Of a stretch of 64,000 nt of DNA, positions 41,948-53,150 are shown in pieces (position 1 is the stretch's first letter; the number at the start of each line of letters is the position of its first letter). Location: the NCBI RefSeq assembly GCF_003298775.1, contig NZ_QNTQ01000015.1, positions 84,297 through 148,296 on the forward strand, in the 5' to 3' direction. Under the pieces are notes generated by a model. The model made no database searches. It was not told the origin of the DNA and saw only the letters and a list, made by a program, of their open reading frames with translations. Both the position numbers and the translations under genes were made by a program. This DNA comes from Rhodosalinus halophilus (GTDB lineage Bacteria > Pseudomonadota > Alphaproteobacteria > Rhodobacterales > Rhodobacteraceae).

Positions 41948-43338
41948 GCGGGGCGGAGACGGCCGAAGCCGTCCTGAAGGAGATCGAGGCGCGCGGGCTG
42001 GAAACGGTCCGCTTCGCCTTCGCCGATCAGCACGGGCTGTTCCGGGGCAAGGCGCTCGCACCCTGGGCGGTCGCGGGCGCGCTGCGCGACGGTCTGCCGA
42101 TCACCTCGACGCTCATCCTCAAGGACACCTCGCACCGCACGGTCTTTCCTGTCTGGCAGGGCGGACCGGGGGTGGGCGAGGGCCGGCTCGACGGGGCGGG
42201 CGACATGCTCATGATCCCCGATCCCGAGACCTTCCGCGTGCTGCCCTGGTCGCCGCATAGCGGCTGGGTGCTCTGCGATCTGGCCTACAAGGACGGCACG
42301 CCGATGCCCTTCTGCCCGCGCGGGCTGCTGAAGCGGTCGGTGGTGCGGCTCGGGGAGGCGGGGATGCGCGTGACCGCGGGGCTGGAGCTGGAGTTCCACC
42401 TCCACCGCGTGACAGATGCGCGCCTCGCCCATTCGGACGCGGGGATGCCCGGAGCCCCGCCCGAGACGGCGCTCGCCGCCCACGGCTACCAGTATCTGAC
42501 CGAGGCACGCTACGACCAGCTGGAAGAGGCGCTCGACGCGATCCGCCGCGCGGCCGAGGCGCTGGGCCTGCCGGTGCGCTCGGTCGAGGTGGAATTCGGC
42601 CCCAGCCAGGCCGAGATGGTCTTCGCCCCCGCCGACCCGGTCACCACGGCCGATCGCATGGTGCTGTTCCGCCATGCCGCGAAGGAGGTGGCGCGGCGGA
42701 TGGGGCTGCATGTCACCTTCATGTGCCGCCCGCGGCTCGAGGCAGTGGTGCCCTCAGGCTGGCACCTGCATCAGTCGGTGAGCGACCTGGGGGGCCGCAA
42801 CCTCTTCACGCCCGAGAGCGACGCGCTGACGCCGACCGCCAGCGGCTGGATCGCGGGCTTGCTGGAGCGGGCCGCCGAAAGCTGCCTGATCACGACGCCG
42901 ACGGTGAACGGCTACAAGCGGTATCAGCCCTTCATGCTCGCCCCCGACCGCATCCAGTGGGGGCATGACACCAAGGGCGCGATGCTGCGCGCGCTGATCC
43001 GGCCGGGCGACCCGGCGAGCCGCATCGAGAACCGCGTGCCCGAACCCGCGGCCAACCCCTATCTCGTCCTCGCCGCACAGATCGAGGCCGGGCGCGACGG
43101 CGTGGCGCGCGGACTGTCCGCGCCGCCCCCGGCGGAGTCGCCCTACGCGAGCGGGGCGGCTGGTCTGCCGCCGGACCTGGGCGCGGCGCTCGCGGCCTTC
43201 GAGAGCTCTGCGTTCTGGCCCGAGGTCTGGGGCGAAGAGGTCGCGCGGTGGTTCGCCACGATCAAGCGGGCCGAATGGCGGCGCTACCTCGCCGAGGTCT
43301 CCGAATGGGAGGCGCGGGAGTACTACGCGCTGTTCTGA
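41944..43338 (+). CDS. Glutamine synthetase-like ligase (gamma-glutamylamide synthetase type)
   Basis: This 464-residue protein has the GS beta-grasp region (FAFADQHGLFRGKAL) and a catalytic domain. GLELEFHLHRVTD is the metal-Glu strand, EVEFGPSQAEMVF the second metal site, and SGWHLHQSVSD carries the metal His in the GS HxHxS style. RIENRVPEPAANPYLVLA ends the active site. GS-like enzymes of this class glutamylate amines (PuuA, aniline, isopropylamine, ethanolamine), not ammonia. With the upstream oxygenase it may tag an amine before or after oxidation. Confidence 0.88.
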   Translation: MSGAETAEAVLKEIEARGLETVRFAFADQHGLFRGKALAPWAVAGALRDGLPITSTLILKDTSHRTVFPVWQGGPGVGEGRLDGAGDMLMIPDPETFRVLPWSPHSGWVLCDLAYKDGTPMPFCPRGLLKRSVVRLGEAGMRVTAGLELEFHLHRVTDARLAHSDAGMPGAPPETALAAHGYQYLTEARYDQLEEALDAIRRAAEALGLPVRSVEVEFGPSQAEMVFAPADPVTTADRMVLFRHAAKEVARRMGLHVTFMCRPRLEAVVPSGWHLHQSVSDLGGRNLFTPESDALTPTASGWIAGLLERAAESCLITTPTVNGYKRYQPFMLAPDRIQWGHDTKGAMLRALIRPGDPASRIENRVPEPAANPYLVLAAQIEAGRDGVARGLSAPPPAESPYASGAAGLPPDLGAALAAFESSAFWPEVWGEEVARWFATIKRAEWRRYLAEVSEWEAREYYALF

Positions 43339-43391
43339 CCGGTCACGCCTGTCCGAGGGGCGCAGAGAGCCCTGCCCGCTGCGCGTCTGGT

Positions 43392-44354
43392 TCAGGGTGT
43401 CAGTCGCAGGCCCGAGCCTTCGAGCGCCCTGCGCGTCGCGGCCCTCTCTTCCTCGGTCAGCTGGAGGAGCGGTCGCCGCACAGGGCCGCCGACCTGGCCC
43501 AGAAGCTCCTGCCAGTATTTCCCGTGCGCCTGCGGCTTCTCGGGCGGGCGCGAGGCGCGAAAGGCCTCGCGCACGGGCTCGAGGCTGTCGCGGATGCGCC
43601 GCGCCTCGGCGAAGTTCCCCTCGAAGGCGAGGCGGGTGTAGTCGTTCATCCGCTGGTCCGCCTTCGTCTGGATCTGGTAGGGCGGCGAGGAACAGAGGTA
43701 GAGCCGCCAGCCCAGTTCCTCGATGTTGTCGAGCCACTCGGCCTCGGATGCTGTGCTGACGTGGATGCGGTGGCCGGCCAGTTCGGTCAGCCGGACATAC
43801 ATCTCGCGCGGGACGGAATACTTGATCGCCACGATGTTGGGCAGCTCCGCGATGCGCGCGCAAAGCTCGGGCGACATCAGGTAGCCGCTGTCGGGATGGC
43901 TCCACATCGCGATGCCGATCTCGAGTTCCTCGCAGAGCGTCTCGTAGTAGCGGTAGAGAGTCTCGTCCTGCTTCGTGAGGAAATGCAGCACCGGGGCGTG
44001 CACCACGATGTAGTCCGCGCCCACCGCCTGTGCGTGGCGGCCAAGCTCCAGCACCGTATCCATGTTCTGATCCGAGCAGGACATGATGGTGCGCGCGCCC
44101 TCGCCGCATTCCTCCACCGCGATCTCGAAGTTGCGCTTGCGCTCTTCCACGCTCATGGAAAAGAACTCGCCCTGCTTGCCGGCGATGAAGAGCCCGGCGA
44201 TCTTCAGGTCGTCGATCCAGTGGCGGATGTTGCGGCGCAGGCCGGCCTCGTCCAGCGCCATGTCCTGCGCGCGGAAGGGGTTGAGCGCGGCGGCCCAGAT
44301 GCCCGTCATGTGCTCCTGCGCGTGGTCCTTGGCCTCGTTCCGGCGGTATTTCAT
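43392..44354 (-). CDS. DapA/NAL-family lyase, non-canonical active site
   Basis: This class I aldolase TIM barrel of 320 residues has the Schiff-base Lys at about residue 178 in NIVAIKYSV. The canonical YNxPxRT loop reads MWSHPDSGYLMSP, so the usual catalytic Tyr is Trp/Ser there. The GTTGE loop is AGKQGEF. It is therefore unlikely to make dihydrodipicolinate. A hydratase-aldolase or decarboxylase on an aromatic-pathway intermediate fits better. I start at ATG 44354-44352, overlapping the molybdoenzyme stop as ATGA. Confidence 0.88.
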   Translation of the reverse strand: MKYRRNEAKDHAQEHMTGIWAAALNPFRAQDMALDEAGLRRNIRHWIDDLKIAGLFIAGKQGEFFSMSVEERKRNFEIAVEECGEGARTIMSCSDQNMDTVLELGRHAQAVGADYIVVHAPVLHFLTKQDETLYRYYETLCEELEIGIAMWSHPDSGYLMSPELCARIAELPNIVAIKYSVPREMYVRLTELAGHRIHVSTASEAEWLDNIEELGWRLYLCSSPPYQIQTKADQRMNDYTRLAFEGNFAEARRIRDSLEPVREAFRASRPPEKPQAHGKYWQELLGQVGGPVRRPLLQLTEEERAATRRALEGSGLRLTP

Positions 44355-46453
44355 CGGTCTGTCCCCTGTTGGGCGTCGCGGATCGCGCGCCAGAGCTGTT
44401 CCGGCGTGAGCGGGAAGTGCAGGTCGCGCACGCCGAGGGGGGCGAGCGCGTCGAGGGCCGCGGCAAGGATCGCGGGCGGTGCGCCGATGGGCCCGGCCTC
44501 GCCCACGCCCCTGGCGCCGAGGCTGTTGACCGGCGCGGGGGTCGGGGCAGGGTTCTCCACCAGCGTGAGCGGCGGCACGTCGGCGGCGCGCGGCATGGCG
44601 TAGTCCATGAAGCTGCCGGTCAGAAGCTGGCCGTCCGCGTCGAAACCCAGCCGCTCCATCATCGCCTCGCCGAAGCCCTGCGCGAAGCCGCCCATGACCT
44701 GCCCGGCGACCGAGGCGGGGCTGACCACCTCGCCCACGTCGTCGATGGTCCAGGCGCGCTCGATCGAGGCCTGCCCCGTGTCGCGGTCCACCGACAGCAT
44801 CACGCACCAGGCGCCCGCGCCCCAGGCCTCTCCTTCGGCCTCGTAGACCGCTTCTTCGGTGACCGGCAGCGCCTCGCCCGCGTCGCGGCGGGCGGCCACG
44901 GCGCGCGCGGCCTCCAGCACCGCGCTGCCGCCGATGGCGGTCGAGCGGCTGGCGAGCGCGCCGATGCCTTCGGGGCAGAGCCCGGTGTCGCCAAGGGCCA
45001 CCTCGATCGCTTCAGGCGCTATCCCCAGCGCGTCGGCGGCGATCTGCGCGTAGGCGGTGCGCCGCCCGTGCCCCTGGCTCGACGAGCCGGAGGCGACCAG
45101 CGCGCCGCCATCCGCGTTCAGGGTCACGCGCGCGCTTTCCCAGCCGCTGCCGGTGGGCTCGACGAAGAAGGTGAGCGCCACGCCGACGAGTTCTCCTTGT
45201 GCACGTCGCCGGTCCCGCTCGGCGCGCAGGCGGTCGAGATCGGCTGCCTCTGCCAGCCTGTCGACGACCCCCGCGAAATCGCCGGAATCGAGGCGGCAAC
45301 CCGTGGGAGTCTCGTGCGGCAGGGCCGAAGAGGGCAGCAGGTTGCGCCGTCGCAGGTCGATCGCGTCTTCGCCGCGGGCGCGCGCCGCTTCCTCGACCAG
45401 TCGTTCGATCAGACAGATCGCCTCGGGTCGGCCAGCGCCGCGATAGATGCCGACCGGCCCGGTCGGGTGGGCCACCGCGCGGGTGGTGATGTCGGCCTCC
45501 GCGATGGCGTAGCCGGAGGGCAGCATCCGGCCCGCGTTCCAGGCCGGCACCAGCGCCGAGGTCGGCAGCCACGGGCCTACGGGGCTTTCCACCTCCGCCT
45601 CGAGCGCAAGGAACCGGCCCTCTGCATCGAGGGCGAGGCGTCCGCGGCTTTCCGCGCCCCGGCCCGATGTGGCCGAGATGAGATCCTCGCCGCGGGTCGC
45701 CGTCCAGCGCACCGAGCGTTCGAGATGCCGCGCGGCCCAGACCGCCAGAACCTCTTCGGGGTAGAGTGACGCCTTCTGGCCGAAGGCGCCGCCCACGTCG
45801 GGCGCGATGACGCGCAGGCGGTCGGGGTCGAGTTGCAGGATGCGGGCAAGTTCCGTGCGCGAGCGGTGCGGCGTCTGCGTGCCGTGCCAGACGGTCAGCG
45901 CGCCGTCGGCGTATTCGACCGCGATGGCGCGCGGCTCCATCGGCGCGGGCGCGAGGCGCGGATGGCGCATCGTTGCCTCGACCACCAGCGCAGCGCGGTT
46001 GAAGGCCGCCGCGCAACCCTGCGTCACCCAGTGCTTTTCCGCGACGGTGCCGTTCACCGTCTCGCCCTCGTCGATATCGAGCAGGATCGTCTCTGCCGCA
46101 TCGAGCGCCTGCGCGCGCGTCCCGGCCAGAACGGCCGCGACCGGCTGGCCCAGGCCCGTCACCGCGTCGTCGGCCAGCACCGGGAAGGGCGGGATGCGGT
46201 CGGCCGGGATTGGGGTGGCGACGCTGAGCGCGCCCAGGGGTCCAAGGTCCGCGGCGGTGAGCACCGCGGCCACCCCGGGCATGGCGGCGGCTTCCGAGGT
46301 GTCGAGTTCGGCGATGCGCCCCGAGGGCACGGGGGCGCGGAGGAAGGCCAGGTGCAGCGCGCCGTCCAGGCGTATGTCGTCGGTATACCGCCCGCGCCCT
46401 GCGATCAGCGGCGGGTCTTCGCGGCGCGGCAGGCTCTGTCCGACATGGCGCAT
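44351..46453 (-). CDS. Xanthine dehydrogenase-family molybdopterin-binding large subunit
   Basis: This is a 700-residue CoxL/XdhB-type molybdenum hydroxylase subunit. The N-terminal a/b-hammerhead starts RREDPPLIAGRGRYTDDIRL. MPT-binding segments include APDVGGAFGQKASLYPEE, YRGAGRPEA and GSSSQGHGRRTAYAQ. The active-site Glu is in GARGVGEAGPIGAPPA. It lacks the CODH AYxCSFR loop, so it is not carbon monoxide dehydrogenase. No FAD (CoxM) or [2Fe-2S] (CoxS) subunit gene is within the window. It starts with ATG behind AAAGGAGCC, divergent from a LysR regulator. Hydroxylation of an N-heterocycle is plausible. Confidence 0.9.
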   Translation of the reverse strand: MRHVGQSLPRREDPPLIAGRGRYTDDIRLDGALHLAFLRAPVPSGRIAELDTSEAAAMPGVAAVLTAADLGPLGALSVATPIPADRIPPFPVLADDAVTGLGQPVAAVLAGTRAQALDAAETILLDIDEGETVNGTVAEKHWVTQGCAAAFNRAALVVEATMRHPRLAPAPMEPRAIAVEYADGALTVWHGTQTPHRSRTELARILQLDPDRLRVIAPDVGGAFGQKASLYPEEVLAVWAARHLERSVRWTATRGEDLISATSGRGAESRGRLALDAEGRFLALEAEVESPVGPWLPTSALVPAWNAGRMLPSGYAIAEADITTRAVAHPTGPVGIYRGAGRPEAICLIERLVEEAARARGEDAIDLRRRNLLPSSALPHETPTGCRLDSGDFAGVVDRLAEAADLDRLRAERDRRRAQGELVGVALTFFVEPTGSGWESARVTLNADGGALVASGSSSQGHGRRTAYAQIAADALGIAPEAIEVALGDTGLCPEGIGALASRSTAIGGSAVLEAARAVAARRDAGEALPVTEEAVYEAEGEAWGAGAWCVMLSVDRDTGQASIERAWTIDDVGEVVSPASVAGQVMGGFAQGFGEAMMERLGFDADGQLLTGSFMDYAMPRAADVPPLTLVENPAPTPAPVNSLGARGVGEAGPIGAPPAILAAALDALAPLGVRDLHFPLTPEQLWRAIRDAQQGTDR

Positions 46454-46538
46454 GGCGGCTCCTTTCGCGCTCGACCAAACCGCAGATCCGGTATAGGCAC
46501 AAATAAGCAAGCGCGAAGCAGCTATCGGGAAACGGAAT

Positions 46539-47531
46539 ATGTTGGTGCCCGAGGAGATCTCCGGCCTGTCGCCCGACGCCGCGCGGCTGGTGCAGCGCCT
46601 CAAGCTGCGCCAGCTCCAGCTGGTCATCGCCGTGGGCGAGCAGGGAAGCATCCTGAACGCCGCGCGCGGGCTCAACATGGCGCAGCCCTCGGCAACCAAG
46701 CTCATCAAGGATCTGGAGGCGGCCTTCGGCGTGCCGCTCTTCGAGCGCACCAACCGGGGCGTGGTGCCCACGATGTTCGGAGAGGCCTTGATCCGGCACG
46801 GCAAGCTGATCCTGTCGCAGGTCACGCATGCCGCAGAGGAAATTGCGGACCTTGCCGACGGGTCGGGCGGCCGCGTCGTCGTGGGCACGTTGCTGGCCGC
46901 GGCGCCGCTGCTCCTGCCGCGAACCGTGGCGCGGGTGCTCGCAGCGCGGCCGAACCTGCAGATCAAGATCGTCGAGGCGACGAACGAGCGCCTCATGCCG
47001 GCGCTGCGCGTGGGCGAGCTGGACTTCGCCGTGGGCCGGCTGCCGGCGCATCGGTTCCGTGACGAACTCGCGCAGGAGCGGCTCTACGACGAGCGCGTGG
47101 TCGCCGTCACGCGGCCCGACCACCCGCTTCAGGGCCGCGCGTGCACGCTGGGGGAGGTCGCCGGCGGGGGCTTCATCCTGCCGCCGCCCGAGACCACGCT
47201 GCGCCGCCAGATCGATCAGATGTTCTTCGACGCCGGGCTCGAGCAGCCCCGCCGCGTCGTGGAGTCGATCTCCTATCTCGCCAATCGCAGCCTGCTGGCG
47301 GGAACGGACCTCATCGGTTTCCTGCCGGAGCATGTCACGCGGCAGGACGCGGCGGCGGGGCTGATCGCGCCGCTCGACTGGGAGGTACCGATCCCGCGCT
47401 CCGGCGTGGGCGTGTCCTACCGGCGGGGCAGGGGGCTTTCGCCCGCCGCGGCCTATGTGCTGGACGAGTTGCGGCGCGAGGCCGCGCGCCTCAGTCGATC
47501 AGCGCCGTCGTCAGCGCGGGCCACCAGCTGA
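46539..47531 (+). CDS. LysR-family transcriptional regulator
   Basis: This 330-residue LTTR has an N-terminal winged helix (KLRQLQLVIAVGEQGSILNAA ... AQPSATKLIKDLEAAFGVPLFERTNRG) and a two-lobe effector domain from about residue 105 (GGRVVVGTLLAAAPLLLPRT). The GbpR/GalR-like N-terminal style with extended start is visible. It is divergent from the molybdenum hydroxylase over 85 bases, the standard arrangement for a LysR protein and its target. Its 3' end overlaps the end of the convergent TRAP permease gene by 41 bases. Confidence 0.93.
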   Translation: MLVPEEISGLSPDAARLVQRLKLRQLQLVIAVGEQGSILNAARGLNMAQPSATKLIKDLEAAFGVPLFERTNRGVVPTMFGEALIRHGKLILSQVTHAAEEIADLADGSGGRVVVGTLLAAAPLLLPRTVARVLAARPNLQIKIVEATNERLMPALRVGELDFAVGRLPAHRFRDELAQERLYDERVVAVTRPDHPLQGRACTLGEVAGGGFILPPPETTLRRQIDQMFFDAGLEQPRRVVESISYLANRSLLAGTDLIGFLPEHVTRQDAAAGLIAPLDWEVPIPRSGVGVSYRRGRGLSPAAAYVLDELRREAARLSRSAPSSARATS

Positions 47532-48753
47532 GCAGGATCAGCACCACCAGCACGCTCAGCAGAAAGGGCGCGAGCGCGCGGAAGATGCCCGTGGGGGTCG
47601 CGCCCGACATGGCCGAGGCGATGTAGAGCCCCGCGCCGACGGGCGGCGTGAGCAGCCCCAGCACCAGGTTCAGGCAGACCACGACGCCGAACTGGAAGGG
47701 GTCGATGCCGAACTCGTTCACCGCGATGGGCAGCAGGATCGGCACCACCAGGATCAGCGCCGCGATCCCGTCGAGCACCATGCCGATCAGCAGAAGCGAG
47801 GCGTTGACGATCAGGAAGAACAGGAAGGGGTCCGAGGTGATCGTGGTCAGCATCGCCGCCAGCTTCTGCGGCACCGCCTCGTAGATGATGACCCAGCCGA
47901 AGACGTTGGCCGCGGCGACGAGGAAGACGACGAGGCTCGCGTTCACCGCGGTGCGCGCGAAGAGCCGGCCGAGGTTGCGGAACTTCAGCTCGCCGTAGAG
48001 GACCGCGCCCAGCACGAAGGCGATGAGCGAGGCGATGGCCGCGCTTTCGGTGGGCGTGGCGATGCCGCCCAGGATGCCGCCGACGATGGCCACGGGAATG
48101 AGCGCCGCGGGCAGGGCGGAGAGGATCGCGCGCCCGGCCTCGCCCCCCGACATCCAGTTGCCCTTCGGGAACTGCTGGCGCAGCCCGATCAGCGCGATGA
48201 TCAGGAAGAAGGCGGCCGAGAGGATCAGGCCCGGGATGATGCCGGCAAGGAACATGTCGCCGATGGGAAGCTGCGCGAGCACCCCGTAGATAACGAAGAG
48301 CATCGAGGGCGGGATGATGGGCGACAGCAGCCCTCCCGCCGCCGTGGTGGCGGCGGCGAACTCGCGCGAGTAGCCCTCCTTCTGCATCTCGGGGACCATG
48401 GCGCGCGACATCACCGCGATCTGGCTCGCCGCCGAACCGATGATCGCCGCCATGAAGACGTTGGCCAGCAGGTTGATGTAGGCCAGCCCCCCGCGGAAGC
48501 CGCCGACGAAGACCCGCGCCGCGTTGACCAGCCGCCGGGTGAGCCCGCCGTCGTTCATCAGCTCGCCCGCCAGCATGAAGAGCGGGATGGCGAGCAGCCC
48601 GTAGCTTTCGATGCCCGAGAACATCTGTTGCGCGAAGCTGTCGTAGAGCAGCGTGTTGTCCGAGGCCCAGATGTAGAAGATCGCCGACATCGCCAGCACC
48701 ACGGCGATGGGCACCCCGCCCAGCAGCAGGACGACGAAGACCGCGCCGGTCAT
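47491..48753 (-). CDS. dctM: TRAP transporter large permease DctM (second system)
   Basis: This is the large permease of 420 residues with about twelve helices. Signatures: GVPIAVVLAMSAIFYIW, GIESYGLLAIPLFMLAGELMNDGGLTRRLV, SAASQIAVMSRAMVPEMQKEGYSREFAAA and GGLLSPIIPPSMLFVIYGV. The start overlaps the DctQ stop as ATGA. The stop lies inside the last codons of the convergent lysR gene. It is the last gene of the nbaC-dctP-dctQ-dctM operon. Confidence 0.95.
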   Translation of the reverse strand: MTGAVFVVLLLGGVPIAVVLAMSAIFYIWASDNTLLYDSFAQQMFSGIESYGLLAIPLFMLAGELMNDGGLTRRLVNAARVFVGGFRGGLAYINLLANVFMAAIIGSAASQIAVMSRAMVPEMQKEGYSREFAAATTAAGGLLSPIIPPSMLFVIYGVLAQLPIGDMFLAGIIPGLILSAAFFLIIALIGLRQQFPKGNWMSGGEAGRAILSALPAALIPVAIVGGILGGIATPTESAAIASLIAFVLGAVLYGELKFRNLGRLFARTAVNASLVVFLVAAANVFGWVIIYEAVPQKLAAMLTTITSDPFLFFLIVNASLLLIGMVLDGIAALILVVPILLPIAVNEFGIDPFQFGVVVCLNLVLGLLTPPVGAGLYIASAMSGATPTGIFRALAPFLLSVLVVLILLSWWPALTTALID

Positions 48754-49298
48754 GCCGCGCTCACCGGGTCGGGCTCTTCGCCGCGCAGGCCGGCCACCAG
48801 GTTGTAGAGCGCGTGCAGGATCAGCCCCAGCGTGAAGAGCGGCATGACCAGCCAGACCCAGACCTTGGGGATCCCGAGCGTGGTGGTGGGTTCGGCGTAG
48901 ATGAAGTTGAAGGTCTCCTGCTGGAAGGCCTGCGTGTCGAAGCCGGTGGCGATCAGCACGTCGGGCCGGAACCAGCGCCAGCAGAACCAGGCCATGAAGA
49001 GCGCGAAGGCGAGCACGACCACATCCACGGCGATGCGGAAGAGGCGCCTGAAGCCCTCGCCCAGCATGTCGGGGACCAGCGTGACCGCCACGGCGCTGCG
49101 GTCGTGGATCGAGGCCGAAGCGGCGAGAAAGGTCATCCAGATCATCGCGTAGATCGCCGCCTCGTCGGTCCAGTAGATCGCCTGTCCCGCGGCGCGGGTG
49201 ACGACGTTGGCGAGGATCATCAGCGTTACCGCCACGGCGAGCGCAGCGGCGAGCGCGAGCTCGAGTCTGGCCCAACCGCGCGACGCCCGCTTCAGCAT
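48750..49298 (-). CDS. dctQ: TRAP transporter small permease DctQ (second system)
   Basis: This is the four-helix small subunit of 182 residues. Helix 1 is LELALAAALAVAVTLMILAN, followed by VVTRAAGQAIYWTDEAAIY. The SASIHDRSAVAVTLV loop is typical of DctQ. It is slightly longer than usual because of a FQQETFNFIYAEPTTTLGIP loop before the last helix. It lies 70 bases after dctP beyond a strong hairpin. Confidence 0.93.
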   Translation of the reverse strand: MLKRASRGWARLELALAAALAVAVTLMILANVVTRAAGQAIYWTDEAAIYAMIWMTFLAASASIHDRSAVAVTLVPDMLGEGFRRLFRIAVDVVVLAFALFMAWFCWRWFRPDVLIATGFDTQAFQQETFNFIYAEPTTTLGIPKVWVWLVMPLFTLGLILHALYNLVAGLRGEEPDPVSAA

Positions 49299-49320
49299 GT
49301 CCGCCCCCCTCGCACAAGCC

Positions 49321-49347
49321 GCGGGCCGGTGCGCCGCACCGGCCCGC
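49321..49347 (-). other. Intercistronic hairpin between dctP and dctQ (second TRAP operon)
   Basis: GCGGGCCGGTGC (49321-49332) pairs perfectly with GCACCGGCCCGC (49336-49347) over GCC. There is no T tract. It matches the placement of the hairpin at 1616-1639 in the first TRAP operon and probably protects dctP mRNA or dampens permease expression. Confidence 0.7.
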
Positions 49348-49368
49348 CTGCAAATCGCCTTCAGGCTA

Positions 49369-51308
<1,940 letters not shown>

Positions 51309-52973
51309 ATGACGAATTTCGACCGCCATCGCGCGCCCCTTCACCCTGCGGCCCGCCTCTATGCCCGCGAAGTGGCCGACGGCCGTCTTTCCCGCCGCGA
51401 GTTTCTGACGCGGGCGACGGCGCTCGGCGTCGCCGCGCCGGCCGCCTACGGTCTGCTGGGTCTGGATGCACCGGCCGCGGCGCAGGAAGCTGTGCAGGAC
51501 GGCGGCACGCTCCGGATCGAGAGCACGGTCAAGGCGCTCAAGGATCCGCGCAGCTACGACTGGCCGCAGATGTCGAACTTCACGCGCGGCTGGCTCGAGT
51601 ATCTCGTCGAATACAACCGCGACGGCACGTTCCGGGGCATCCTGCTCGAGTCCTGGGAGGTCAACGATGACGCCACCGAATACCTGCTGAACGTCCGCCC
51701 CGGCGTGACCTGGAACAACGGCGAGCCCTTCACGGCCGAGGACGTGGCCTTCAACATCCGCCGCTGGGCGGAGCGCAACGTCGAGGGCAACTCGATGGCC
51801 AGCCGCGTCTCCTCGCTGATCGACGACGAGACCGGCGAGGCGCGCGAGGGCGCGATCCAGGTGGTCGACGACCAGACCGTGCGGCTCGTGCTGAACGCGC
51901 CGGACATCACGCTGATCGCGGGCTTCTCGGACTACCCGGCGGCCATCGTGCCGCAGGGCTTTTCCGGCAATCCGCTCGACAATCCGGTGGGCACCGGCCC
52001 CTATCTGCCCGGCGAGTTCCAGGTGGGCGTGCGCGCCGTCCTGGTGAAGAACCCCGACCATGACTGGTGGGGCAAGGGCGTGATCGGCGAGGCGGCGCTC
52101 GACCGGATCGAGTATATCGACTTCGGCACGGACCAGGCCTCGATCGTCGCGGCCGCGGACTCGGGCGAGGTGGACATGCTCTACGAAAGCCTGGGCGACT
52201 TCATCGAGATCCTCGACGGGATCGGCTGGGTGAAGTCCGAGGCGGTGACCGCGAACACGCTCGTCACCCGGCCGAACCAGCAGGCGGTCGTCGATGGCGA
52301 GACGCCCTATGCCGACGTGCGCGTGCGCCGCGCGCTGGCGCTCGCGGTGGACAACGCCGTGTGCCTCTCGCTGGGCTATTCGGATCGCGGCACCGTCGCG
52401 GAAAACCATCACGTCTGCCCGATCCATCCCGAATATGCCGACATCGGGCCGGCGGAGTTCGACCCCGAAGCCGCCGCCGAGTTGATGGCCGAGGCCGGCA
52501 TGGCCGACTACGAGCATGAGCTCATCTCGATCGACGACGACTGGCGGCGCAACACCTCCGACGCGGTGGCGGCGCAGCTGCGCGACGCGGGCATCCCCGT
52601 GCGGCGCACCGTGCTGCCGGGGTCGACCTTCTGGAACGACTGGGCGAAGTATCCCTTCTCGACGACGGACTGGGCGCAGCGCCCGCTCGGCGTGCAGGTT
52701 CTGGCGCTGGCCTATCGTTCGGGCGAGCCGTGGAACGAGAGCGGCTTCGCCAACGAGGAGTTCGACGCGACGCTCGCCGAGGCGCTGTCGATCGCGGACG
52801 CCGACACGCGACGCCAGACGATGGCGCGGCTCGAGACGATCCTGCGCGAGGAGGGCGTCGTCATTCAGCCCTACTGGCGCTCGACCTTCCGTCACTACCG
52901 CGAGGGCGTCGTCGGTGCGGAGCAGCACCCGACCTTCGAGATCCACGTCTACAAGCTGGGCCTCGCGACGTGA
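51309..52973 (+). CDS. Peptide/nickel-type ABC transporter substrate-binding protein (SBP family 5), orphan
   Basis: This periplasmic protein of 554 residues has a Tat-type signal ([20 protein letters not shown]) ending near AAAQ. The family 5 fold is seen in [54 protein letters not shown] and [16 protein letters not shown]. The C-terminal lobe ends [21 protein letters not shown]. No DppBCDF-type permease or ATPase is nearby, so its transporter is elsewhere or it acts as a receptor. A strong hairpin follows the stop. Confidence 0.92.
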   Translation: MTNFDRHRAPLHPAARLYAREVADGRLSRREFLTRATALGVAAPAAYGLLGLDAPAAAQEAVQDGGTLRIESTVKALKDPRSYDWPQMSNFTRGWLEYLVEYNRDGTFRGILLESWEVNDDATEYLLNVRPGVTWNNGEPFTAEDVAFNIRRWAERNVEGNSMASRVSSLIDDETGEAREGAIQVVDDQTVRLVLNAPDITLIAGFSDYPAAIVPQGFSGNPLDNPVGTGPYLPGEFQVGVRAVLVKNPDHDWWGKGVIGEAALDRIEYIDFGTDQASIVAAADSGEVDMLYESLGDFIEILDGIGWVKSEAVTANTLVTRPNQQAVVDGETPYADVRVRRALALAVDNAVCLSLGYSDRGTVAENHHVCPIHPEYADIGPAEFDPEAAAELMAEAGMADYEHELISIDDDWRRNTSDAVAAQLRDAGIPVRRTVLPGSTFWNDWAKYPFSTTDWAQRPLGVQVLALAYRSGEPWNESGFANEEFDATLAEALSIADADTRRQTMARLETILREEGVVIQPYWRSTFRHYREGVVGAEQHPTFEIHVYKLGLAT

Positions 52974-52984
52974 GCCGTCGGGCT

Positions 52985-53015
52985 GCCGGGCAGGTGCATT
53001 CGACACCTGCCCGGC
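52985..53015 (+). terminator. Strong hairpin after the orphan binding protein
   Basis: GCCGGGCAGGTG (52985-52996) pairs perfectly with CACCTGCCCGGC (53004-53015), loop of seven, 12 bases after the stop codon. It lacks a T run, as is common in this GC-rich genome. Confidence 0.65.
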
Positions 53016-53150
53016 TGATCCCGTCTCTCGGCTCGGTCGGTTGCAGATCGGGCTACGCGAAAGTCGGCCCGCGCCGTTCGGCTTAGGTCGGGGCGTAGGG
53101 CGCCTGTCGCCAATCGCCGGCATGACGGGCCTGGGCGTGGTCGGCGGCTC

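Noticed and set aside
43392..44354. Dihydrodipicolinate synthase for lysine synthesis
   Set aside because: The catalytic Tyr loop is replaced and the gene is coupled to a molybdenum hydroxylase, not to lysine genes.
44351..46453. Carbon monoxide dehydrogenase large subunit
   Set aside because: The CODH AYxCSFR active-site loop is absent (YRGAGRPEA instead) and no coxM/coxS genes are present.
48331..48360. Internal hairpin-like GC stretches in the TRAP permease
   Set aside because: They lie within coding sequence and follow from repeated Gly/Ala codons.
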